DNA from: CAZGYE01 sp964530165
GTDB taxonomy: Bacteria > Planctomycetota > Planctomycetia > Planctomycetales > Planctomycetaceae
Direction: 5' to 3'
NCBI GenBank assembly: GCA_964530165.1
Contig: CAZGYE010000188.1
Coordinates: forward strand, 1-11,377
DNA: 11,377 nt
Below, in pieces: positions 8,101 to 11,377 of the stretch. The position numbers were made by a program, and so were the translations under genes. Numbering within the stretch: position 1 is the first letter of the stretch; the number at the start of each line of letters is the position of its first letter. The notes beneath the pieces are model-generated. The model was not told where the DNA came from, searched no databases, and saw only the letters and a program-made list of their open reading frames with translations.

Positions 8101-8460
8101 GATCTTCTTGCCGTCGACATAGATGTCCACGGGCCGGGACTCAAGGGCCGCGTAGCGGCCGGAGAGTGTGTAGTCGGCTGAGACCGGGAAGTCGATGTCG
8201 TATTCCATCACGTTGGGAACTTTCCCGCCGTTGAGCACCACCGGCTCGGCATCGGCGTACGAGCCCGAAGCGATGGTCTGAACGTTGCCACGGTCGAAAG
8301 CGTAAGCCCGAATCAACATCGAGCTCGCCTTCTTCTTGCTAGACGGAACGTCGGGCTTCGCGCGTTCCCCCGCGTCGCTCGACCCAAGGAAACAAGCCAC
8401 CGCAACCACCAGCATCACCCAATTCCGGCTCCGCATCAGTCCATTGGCATTTGCTCGCAT
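5167..8460 (-). CDS. HzsA-like secreted triheme c-type cytochrome with PD40 propeller
   Basis: The protein has 1097 residues. The N-terminus (MRANANGLMRSRNWVMLVVAVACFLG) is a signal peptide, so it is exported. Residues about 45-172 form a jelly-roll-like segment resembling CBM6/35. Residues about 390-670 hold PD40/TolB-type propeller repeats (DPDVSWDGKRVLFS, DPVYLPDGRIMFVSTRPQ, YTRWEYVDKN). The C-terminal third has three heme-c sites: CIGCH (829-833), CVECH (879-883) and CASCH (1006-1010). This order matches planctomycete proteins annotated as related to the hydrazine synthase alpha subunit, which are widespread outside anammox species and have no known reaction; hydrazine synthesis should not be inferred. 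I place the start at 8460, not at the in-frame ATG at 8586, because GAGGA (8466-8470) lies 5 bases upstream, the signal peptide begins there, and the promoter at 8530-8535 falls inside the longer version. TAG, TGA and frameshifts are absent from the frame. Confidence 0.85.
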   Translation of the reverse strand: MRANANGLMRSRNWVMLVVAVACFLGSSDAGERAKPDVPSSKKKASSMLIRAYAFDRGNVQTIASGSYADAEPVVLNGGKVPNVMEYDIDFPVSADYTLSGRYAALESRPVDIYVDGKKIAQGFKSVTGSWQSSSAIWEKACDVSLAKGKHTLKLACPGPCIPHIVAMRLDSSVPFPAGWKLRRPGAKRLTDRPLGQLSGYDNGKDGYEAFVREDGFVNVPDQYNPIIRFERHPAPAPNAHRILEYTLMGRDKYDVKATISEDPRENADGWAATLSVQVRDGRTESAVLPLSEKQLRKMLRHALTLIADFRETSGPDVLETERRHAQRLLSELDALMSVEQDNQDKWRRFYELYLQGYQLKNRVALSNPLLDFSKLVFVKRQTYDTSHIYTTYFDGSHRFGGNLYVMSKLRPDAEPRQLAKELSHDGIYRDPDVSWDGKRVLFSYKPPKQSSPYQIFEIGVDGGGLRKLTDSNYDDVDPVYLPDGRIMFVSTRPQRVVLCHNAFTVSVLHTMNADGSNIHCVSVNTSNEFTPSVAGDGNVLYTRWEYVDKNLGNNQALWRARPDGTFAEHIAGAHWGPVTFWEPRQVPGSQLIVCTLAPHMPIAVGPIALVDPHDVCRCPAKFTNLTPELPPPHHFSWHRSDVGYYCNPYPLSEKYFLVSYNYNADPREAKGYGLYLLDRWGNRDLLYRDPDVSCFEAMPAVARSRPPALPVAERQAENTGTFIVLDVYQGLKGVERGEVKYLRVINEVAKPVSAQCPGYRLQYPVVSQHGNFAVKRLLGTVPVEQDGSVHFQAPAGKALYFAALDENYMEIQRMRSFVHLEPGQTITCIGCHENRRTAPQNTLVAALGRPASQITPPPGGIRAPDFYLDVQPVLDRYCVECHSGKRIDGGVDLAADYTNLFNVAYETLTAGYVNYVSLYSSATLALRPPKYYGSHASKLIDVLRGDHKQYVELPPDAFRKLVTWIDCNAPYYSTYRYTRPGTTGGRELVAGEVQRALEGVFSKRCASCHKGDTNRVRQVRFPHIERSPTLLAPLAKTSGGTGRCGQAVFADRNDPDYQAMQKALALLHEQIQKNPRVDMLIARPSIVDKNAPYRFR

Positions 8461-8529
8461 GATTGTCCTCGTCTGTTTCGAGTTGACCCAAAGCGAAGAA
8501 CCGCTCACCGTTCCCGGACCTATGCCCGG

Positions 8530-8559
8530 ATTATAGCACACGAAGTCCATACGGTGCAC
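8530..8559 (-). promoter_or_regulatory. Extended -10 promoter of the HzsA-like cytochrome gene
   Basis: On the minus strand, TGcTATAAT (TATAAT at 8535-8530) is a perfect extended -10 element. A 17-base spacer upstream ends at TGCACC, a poor -35 match that overlaps a GGTGCAC box. Transcription would begin near 8523, giving a leader of about 60 bases to ATG 8460. The poor -35 and the overlap suggest activator dependence. Confidence 0.6.
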
Positions 8560-8578
8560 TGTGTCGAGCATGGTGCAC
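8553..8578. promoter_or_regulatory. Twin GGTGCAC boxes, candidate operator
   Basis: GGTGCAC occurs at 8553-8559 and again at 8572-8578, 19 bases apart, about two helical turns. Each contains the palindrome GTGCAC. The first overlaps the -35 region of the cytochrome promoter and the second lies just upstream, which suits a dimeric activator binding twice on one face. The regulator is unknown. Confidence 0.4.
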
Positions 8579-8730
8579 GTCGTCAATCAGACCTGGTTCC
8601 CAAGGTGTGAGAATTGGGTATGGATCCCTGCGATTCCACGCTACAATGCAGCGAATGCGGACCACCCGATTGAGAAGCCAAACAGACACTGTCATCGTGA
8701 GTTGTTTGGAAGAACACGTTCACGAAAATC

Positions 8731-8804
8731 GTCCCCGTAGCTCAATTGGATAGAGCGCTGGCCTCCGGAGCCAGAGGTTGGAGGTTCGAATCCTCCCGGG
8801 GATA
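8731..8804 (+). tRNA. tRNA-Arg (CCG)
   Basis: A 74-base cloverleaf is seen. The acceptor stem is GTCCCCG with CGGGGAT (the first pair is a G-U wobble) and the discriminator is A8804. The D arm is GCTC...GAGC, the anticodon stem CTGGC/GCCAG, the loop CTCCGGA with anticodon CCG at 8765-8767 (reads CGG, arginine), and the T arm is GGAGG-TTCGAAT-CCTCC. CCA is not encoded. The body closely resembles bacterial tRNA-Arg(CCG). It lies divergent from the cytochrome gene and at the left boundary of a region with different content. Confidence 0.96.
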
Positions 8805-8811
8805 CTTCCAG

Positions 8812-8844
8812 AAACCCCTGCCCTGCAAAAGGTTAGGGGTTTTC
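8812..8844 (+). terminator. Intrinsic terminator of the tRNA-Arg
   Basis: AAACCCCT (8812-8819) pairs perfectly with AGGGGTTT (8835-8842) around a 15-base loop, and the 3' arm runs into TTTTC. It begins 7 bases after the tRNA. Confidence 0.75.
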
Positions 8845-8991
8845 TTCTACGCTTTCCGGATCGGCTTGAATGTCCAAATTTCCCATAAATTCCCGTCCAA
8901 TGCAAGGGATTCTATCACCCATTCTGTCACCTTGCGGATCACGCCTCGGATACTGTCCGACCGAAATTCCCAACAGACGAGTGACACGACC

Positions 8992-9030
8992 CCTGCGGTT
9001 TCGCCGCTGTTGGTAACAACAGGCCGCAGG
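8992..9030 (+). repeat. GNRA-capped compound hairpin
   Basis: CCTGCGG (8992-8998) pairs with CCGCAGG (9024-9030). Inside, CTGTTG (9007-9012) pairs with CAACAG (9017-9022) around GTAA, a GNRA tetraloop when read on the plus strand. An asymmetric internal loop (8999-9006 against G9023) separates the stems. This geometry is typical of folded RNA, but no known RNA family is recognised. Confidence 0.6.
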
Positions 9031-9169
9031 ATTCATTTGTTCAAAGCACAAACACAAACCACCTTCACCCCAAGTTTTTTCTGTTGAGGGGTCAAACTCC
9101 CGCTTGCTCCATCGAGTGGCTGAGCTGCCGGACTGCCGGGATCATTGCTGATTGGCACATTCGCGGGCG

Positions 9170-9217
9170 CTGGTTCTGTTCCTAGTTCTGTTCCTGGTTC
9201 TGTTGCTGGTTCTGTTC
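9170..9217 (+). repeat. 12-bp tandem repeat, four units
   Basis: The unit CTGGTTCTGTTC occurs at 9170-9181, 9182-9193 (CTAGTTCTGTTC), 9194-9205 (last base G) and 9206-9217. The length is a multiple of three and the frames stay open through it, but none belongs to a credible gene. Confidence 0.85.
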
Positions 9218-9324
9218 CTGTTTTCCCTGAGAACTACTTTGGCAGTTGTTTGTGTCTGCTGTTTGTTGTTTCCCCCTCCCGACTTACAGTGCCGGTGTCT
9301 CTCGCTCGCAATGCTCGCTCGGCC

Positions 9325-9452
9325 CCCGGCTACAATGCTTTTGAGCGTATTGTTGTCAGTCGTCTCACCTTCGCTTTGCTCCGGTTCGACTCCTCAGCCT
9401 CCCATGGTCGTTCGTTCCACGCCACGATGCCACTGCAATCATTGTAGCCGGG
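9325..9452. repeat. 13-bp perfect inverted repeat enclosing 102 bases
   Basis: CCCGGCTACAATG (9325-9337) is the exact reverse complement of CATTGTAGCCGGG (9440-9452). The right arm also begins a local hairpin, GCCGGG (9447-9452) with CCCGGC (9461-9466) around 8 bases, so the right arm can pair in two exclusive ways. It may be a pair of dispersed repeat copies in opposite orientation. No transposase lies between them. Confidence 0.7.
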
Positions 9453-9510
9453 AACACGTCCCCGGCACTGTCGTCGCGTCCCCCTCAACTTCGCTCGGGG
9501 TCCGCTCCGA

Positions 9511-9528
9511 TCGACCCTGACGGGTCGA
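9511..9528. repeat. Short perfect hairpin
   Basis: TCGACCC and GGGTCGA form a 7-bp stem around TGAC. No T run follows, so it is not a standard terminator. Confidence 0.55.
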
Positions 9529-9614
9529 GTAAGTCGCCCCCTCCAATGACGAAGCTCATTTGACGGGCCGGAGATTTTGTATGTGTTTGTTCGCCCTCAT
9601 CCAACCCCGAACCC

Positions 9615-9652
9615 ACCCGATCGGGTTGCGTCGGGCACCTGTACTTCGGTAC
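9615..9652. repeat. 12-bp palindrome followed by a C(UUCG)G hairpin
   Basis: ACCCGATCGGGT (9615-9626) is a perfect palindrome. GTAC-TTCG-GTAC (9641-9652) is a 4-bp stem closed by the very stable C(UUCG)G tetraloop when transcribed on the plus strand. Both could be part of a folded transcript. Confidence 0.5.
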
Positions 9653-9702
9653 GAAACCGCTCCGCAACCGAGCCCATCAGCGACGTACTTCATGGCATCG
9701 TC

Positions 9703-9727
9703 CTACAGCCAACTGGCTGTTCTGTAG
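9703..9727. repeat. Short inverted repeat
   Basis: CTACAG (9703-9708) and CTGTAG (9722-9727) pair. An alternative inner pairing is CAGCCA (9706-9711) with TGGCTG (9714-9719), so two folds compete. Function is unknown. Confidence 0.45.
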
Positions 9728-9904
9728 GCACTTCTCATCGTAGCACCTGCTCGCCCTATGCGTGCAAGGTCGCGTCACGGGCCGTTCCAGGATAAGTTGC
9801 TTCGCCGCCCCTTTCCTTTTCAGCAGTCGATCGCGGCTCGCAACTTTCGGGATCGGCAACCCGCTCCGCTCCCTTGACGCGGGCTGTGCGGTGCTGTGGC
9901 AGAA

Positions 9905-9940
9905 GTGCTTCATTCACATTTGATGATTGAAGTGCTTTTT
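9905..9940 (+). terminator. Hairpin plus T5 ahead of the first small gene
   Basis: GTGCTTCATTCA (9905-9916) pairs with TGATTGAAGTGC (9924-9935) around a 7-base loop, with one T-T mismatch and two G-U pairs, and is followed by TTTTT (9936-9940). The hairpin includes two copies of GAAGTGCTT (9902-9910 and 9929-9937). The AT-rich stem is weaker than its two counterparts downstream. The T run ends 21 bases before ATG 9962. Confidence 0.55.
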
Positions 9941-9961
9941 ATCATTTTCCCTTGATGCCCT
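9941..9961 (+). promoter_or_regulatory. SD-less pyrimidine-rich leader, copy 1
   Basis: Twenty-one bases begin ATCATTTTCCC directly after the T run and lead to ATG 9962. There is no purine-rich Shine-Dalgarno. It contains an upstream ATG (9955) opening a four-codon frame (MPYG) whose stop overlaps the start of the gene. Confidence 0.5.
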
Positions 9962-10258
9962 ATGGCTGAGGAAAAGGCATCGACTCCGGCCTCAAAGGAG
10001 TCCACATCATCGGCCAGGCGTGTCCTGTCGCTCCGCGATGGCAGCCTGTCACTTACTGTCTTCTCAAAGGACCGAGAGTCCGACGGGAAGACCCGCGAGC
10101 ACGTGTTCGTTGTCCTTGAACGTTCCTTCAAACGCGAGGACAAATGGGAGAACACGAACTTGCTCCACGTCGAAGACCTGCTCGCCGCAGCAGAGATGCT
10201 TCGACTGGCCTATTTGAAGGTCCGCGATCCGGTCAAGCCGGTGAAGGACTCCGGGTAG
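9962..10258 (+). CDS. Small conserved-looking protein of unknown function
   Basis: The product has 98 residues. The first ~18 are polar and probably flexible. Residues about 20-88 look like one compact beta-beta-alpha domain: LSLRDGSLSLTVFSK, then EHVFVVLERSFKREDKWENT, then an acidic helix HVEDLLAAAEMLRLAYLKV. The middle pattern, strand then R-S-[YF]-K-x-x-x-x-W then a helix starting near DL, recalls small uncharacterised proteins I know from plasmids and mobile elements, where a nucleic-acid-binding role has only been guessed. I cannot assign a domain. No signal peptide or membrane segment is present. The stop is followed 15 bases later by a strong terminator hairpin. The start is fixed by its position after the SD-less leader shared with the next genes. 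Confidence 0.75.
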   Translation: MAEEKASTPASKESTSSARRVLSLRDGSLSLTVFSKDRESDGKTREHVFVVLERSFKREDKWENTNLLHVEDLLAAAEMLRLAYLKVRDPVKPVKDSG

Positions 10259-10273
10259 GCCCCGTCGGTCAGC

Positions 10274-10308
10274 CCACGGCTCGGAGCCCTTCCGGGTCGT
10301 GGTTTTTT
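10274..10308 (+). terminator. Strong hairpin plus T6 ahead of the second small gene
   Basis: CCACGGCTCGG (10274-10284) pairs with CCGGGTCGTGG (10292-10302) over 11 bp with two G-U wobbles, a 7-base loop and TTTTTT (10303-10308). It has the full shape of an intrinsic terminator, yet its T run ends only 22 bases before the next ATG. Confidence 0.85.
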
Positions 10309-10330
10309 ATTCACTTTCCAACCACCACCC
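10309..10330 (+). promoter_or_regulatory. SD-less pyrimidine/A-rich leader, copy 2
   Basis: Twenty-two bases beginning ATTCACTTTCCAACC, with no G at all, connect the T run to ATG 10331. No base pairing to the anti-Shine-Dalgarno is possible. Confidence 0.6.
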
Positions 10331-10675
10331 ATGAACAAAGGACGTGAGCTCGGCACTTGCCGAACCTGTAACGATGAAATCGTGGAATTCGTCAACAACG
10401 GCGTTTTTCACGGCGGCGAATGTGCTGGCTGTGAACGCCGTCGGTACGAGACACACTCTGTTCTCCTCGAAGCGTGCTATGCCGCGTTGGAGCTGAAGTG
10501 TCCCGATGACGACAACCATGAATGTGGCACGATCGCCCTCATCAACGACGCCATTGCCGAGGCTGGCGGTTCCGCTTTTATTCATTACTCCTCACCAGCA
10601 TGCTCTACGCAGTCCGATTGCAGCTTGGCAGATCAAATACATGGACGCTCTCATCGAGGCCCACAGCGAAGATGA
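10331..10675 (+). CDS. Small zinc-ribbon-like protein with a suspect 3' end
   Basis: The frame encodes 114 residues. C10-x-x-C13 and C31-x-x-C34 (GTCRTC...ECAGCERR) form a treble-clef or zinc-ribbon type metal site. Residues 40-83 (ETHSVLLEACYAALELKCPD to INDAIAEAGG) look like a genuine acidic, helical domain. From about residue 84 (HYSSPACSTQSDCSLADQIH to the end) the composition changes. That DNA also carries a copy of the leader found before the neighbouring genes and overlaps the next gene in another frame. No stop exists in any forward frame between about 10522 and 10675. I infer that the natural 3' end with its stop and terminator may have been lost by deletion. Function is unknown; nucleic-acid binding is possible for such zinc sites. 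Confidence 0.65.
   Translation: MNKGRELGTCRTCNDEIVEFVNNGVFHGGECAGCERRRYETHSVLLEACYAALELKCPDDDNHECGTIALINDAIAEAGGSAFIHYSSPACSTQSDCSLADQIHGRSHRGPQRR
10576..10599 (+). promoter_or_regulatory. Cryptic fourth copy of the T-run plus SD-less leader
   Basis: TTTT (10576-10579) is followed by 20 bases beginning ATTCATTACTCCTCACC and then ATG 10600. It closely resembles the leader at 10309-10330 (shared ATTCA start, C/T/A content, one G). The hairpin before it is only GCG/CGC around GTTC, far weaker than at the other copies. It lies within the preceding reading frame. Confidence 0.45.
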
Positions 10676-10784
10676 GGCGAAACAAGTCGCTTTCGATTCG
10701 TTGCGAGGTGGACGCGACGACATCGCTTGGAGTTGTTTCGAGGGCGAGGAAAATGTCGAGTGCGTTGAACCCATCGGCGAATAA
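10600..10784 (+). CDS. Small acidic protein, probably frameshifted near 10626
   Basis: The frame ending at TAA 10782-10784 reads WQIKYMDALIEAHSEDEAKQ, VAFDSLRGGRDDIAWSC, then FEGEENVECVEPIGE. This is typical of small one-domain proteins with strand-(E/S)EDEA-helix-strand order. The ATG at 10600 sits at the expected distance from a leader copy and encodes MLYAVRLQL, a plausible first strand, but in a frame that differs by one. A single missing base near CTT 10624-10626 would join them into a 61-residue protein, MLYAVRLQL-WQIKYMDALIEA... As it stands, the only in-frame ATG after the break is at 10641, without a ribosome binding site (47 residues). It could be a sequencing error, a real mutation or slippage. 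Function is unknown. Confidence 0.5.
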
Positions 10785-10805
10785 GACACAGATCGACATC
10801 CACGT

Positions 10806-10835
10806 GGCCCGGTGACCAGCTCGTCGGGCCTTTTT
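10806..10835 (+). terminator. Strong hairpin plus T5 ahead of the MGQYF gene
   Basis: GGCCCGGTGA (10806-10815) pairs with TCGTCGGGCC (10821-10830) over 10 bp with two G-U wobbles, a 5-base loop and TTTTT (10831-10835). It follows the previous stop by 21 bases and precedes the next ATG by 22. Confidence 0.85.
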
Positions 10836-10857
10836 ACTTCTCTTCCAACTCTCAGCT
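10836..10857 (+). promoter_or_regulatory. SD-less pyrimidine-rich leader, copy 3
   Basis: Twenty-two bases beginning ACTTCTCTTCCAACTC, with a single G, lead to ATG 10858. The core TTCCAAC is shared with copy 2 (10309-10330). Confidence 0.6.
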
Positions 10858-11322
10858 ATGGGACAATACTTCCGAGCCGTGAACACAGACAAACACGAGT
10901 ACATCTGCCCCTGGTGCATTGGCGGCGGTGCGAAGCTGTGGGAGTGGGCTGCCAATCCGCAGGGAGCCATCTTCACGTTACTTCTCCGCAAGAGTTCAGG
11001 AAGCGGGGGTGGCGACTATTATGGCAACCCCAGAATGCAGACCATCGAGGCTTCGACCCCCGCTCAACTGGCTCGTGCAATTCAATCCGCAGCCAGAGCC
11101 GAGGGACAACCAATTTCCCCTGATCCTGACACCATTGTCGGCCGCTGGGCCATGGACCGCATCGCACTGGTCGGTGATTACGATGACAGCGGGTTGTTCG
11201 ACGTCGAGAGCAAATATCGAAACATCAGCGACGTGCTGGTCGACACGTGGAATGGCTTCATTGAACTCGACAACATGCAGTTGAAGTACAGGCCCTGCAG
11301 CGGCTGCTCCGGCCATTCGTAG
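10858..11322 (+). CDS. MGQYF-family conserved protein of unknown function
   Basis: The product has 154 residues and begins MGQYFRAVNTDKHEYICPW. This opening, a central GGGD (50-53) and VGRWAMDRIALVGDYDDSG (94-112) followed by YRNISDVLVD (120-129) match a family I recall as MGQYY-x-x-VN-x-DK-x-E-Y ... GRWAGDRIVxxGDY ... Y-x-DIS, found in phages, plasmids and scattered bacterial genomes, with no function known to me. Cysteine pairs C17/C20 (CPWC) and C147/C150 (CSGC) might bind a metal together. No signal peptide or membrane segment is seen. The start is supported by the conserved first residues, which shows that the SD-less leader before it truly ends at this ATG. No T run follows in the remaining 55 bases, so a terminator may lie beyond the window. 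Confidence 0.85.
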   Translation: MGQYFRAVNTDKHEYICPWCIGGGAKLWEWAANPQGAIFTLLLRKSSGSGGGDYYGNPRMQTIEASTPAQLARAIQSAARAEGQPISPDPDTIVGRWAMDRIALVGDYDDSGLFDVESKYRNISDVLVDTWNGFIELDNMQLKYRPCSGCSGHS

Positions 11323-11331
11323 CCTGTCCTG

Positions 11332-11344
11332 GTTCACCGTGAAC
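11332..11344. repeat. Short hairpin after the last gene
   Basis: GTTCA (11332-11336) and TGAAC (11340-11344) pair around CCG, 9 bases after the stop. No T run follows. The last bases of the window (CGTTCGCGTTAGCGAG) form another weak stem. Nothing else is visible before the end. Confidence 0.35.
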
Positions 11345-11377
11345 TGGAATTTCGGGCCGTTCGCGTTAGCGAGTTGA

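Larger units (their letters stand above)
8845..9904. other. Gene-poor, hairpin-rich region of about 1.06 kb
   Basis: I find no convincing gene here. The open frames are short, conflict with one another, have no ribosome binding site and show low-complexity or Arg/Ser/Pro-rich products. A frame on the minus strand near 8850-8960 ends with LALDGNLWEIWTFKPIRKA and might be the tail of a lost gene, but it cannot be followed upstream. The stretch does contain a 12-bp tandem repeat (9170-9217), a GNRA hairpin (8992-9030), a 13-bp inverted repeat (9325/9452) and short palindromes at 9447-9466, 9511-9528, 9615-9626, 9641-9652 and 9703-9727. This suggests structured RNA or repeat debris of a mobile region. 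Confidence 0.5.

Noticed and set aside
5167..8460. True hydrazine synthase subunit and hence an anammox organism
   Set aside because: Only an alpha-like protein is seen, no beta/gamma partners or anammox genes occur nearby, and HzsA-like proteins are common in non-anammox planctomycetes.
8461..8586. Longer start of the HzsA-like gene at ATG 8586
   Set aside because: The extra 42 residues would place the signal peptide internally, and the extended -10 promoter and SD lie downstream of that ATG.
8614..8647. Promoter for the tRNA (TTGGGT with TACAAT)
   Set aside because: TACAAT at 8642-8647 is a fair -10, but the spacing to TTGGGT is 22 bases and no better -35 is found, so I do not call it.
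8833..9057. Possible integrase or other gene remnant beside the tRNA
   Set aside because: Short stretches read plausibly in two different minus-strand frames, but no integrase motif (R...HxxR...Y) is visible and neither frame extends.
9170..9217. CRISPR-like array
   Set aside because: The units are contiguous 12-mers without spacers; no cas genes are present.
9145..9520. Two overlapping open frames with hydrophobic or GSVP repeats
   Set aside because: Both derive from the 12-bp tandem repeat; no ribosome binding site, composition unlike any gene here, and no domain.
9677..9913. Minus-strand open frame of 78 codons
   Set aside because: Arg/Ser/Cys-rich with no start signal, lies over palindromes and the array's first hairpin; not credible as a protein.

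Overview
The window looks like the end of a contig from a GC-rich planctomycete. The evidence is a large secreted right-handed beta-helix protein with the planctomycete-style opening 'YVAPDGKDTWSG', and a 1.1 kDa-residue-scale secreted protein with PD40 repeats and three CxxCH heme sites that resembles the hydrazine synthase alpha (HzsA-like) proteins common in that phylum. The first 11 bases are a pure G run and the first gene is open at the left edge, so the sequence probably starts at a contig end.

Left part (1-8580), ordinary chromosomal genes of high GC. A 5'-truncated secreted beta-helix protein with a C-terminal jelly-roll-like domain (2-2749) is followed by what looks like the tail of a decayed gene (2763-2936). 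Next comes a collapsed transporter gene (3118-3284): its promoter-like element, ribosome binding site and first 18 codons are followed directly, out of frame, by what looks like the last ~37 codons of an MFS transporter. An intact 386-residue MFS transporter starts 6 bases after the remnant's stop. Convergent to it lie a hemerythrin-like (HHE) protein (5044-4463) and, upstream of that, the HzsA-like cytochrome (8460-5167). The two are separated by a compact two-armed inverted repeat (5096-5156). The cytochrome gene has an extended -10 promoter (TGcTATAAT) and two GGTGCAC boxes, which place its start at 8460.

Middle (8587-9904). A tRNA-Arg(CCG) with a terminator hairpin marks a boundary. The next ~1.06 kb holds no gene I can support, but it has a 12-bp tandem repeat, a GNRA-capped hairpin, a C(UUCG)G hairpin, a 13-bp long-range inverted repeat and several short palindromes. 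It looks like an accessory region or island inserted beside the tRNA.

Right part (9905-11377). Four small genes of unknown function lie on the plus strand. Three are each preceded by the same architecture: a hairpin plus a 5-6 T run (an intrinsic-terminator shape), then a 21-22 nt, G-poor pyrimidine/A-rich leader with no Shine-Dalgarno sequence, then ATG. A fourth, weaker copy lies inside the 3' part of the second gene and points to a frameshifted third gene. All recognised left-hand genes that retain their start have clear Shine-Dalgarno sequences. This repeated hairpin-leader-gene module is the most unusual feature of the window. The final gene starts MGQYF and resembles a conserved family of uncharacterised proteins seen in phages and mobile elements.
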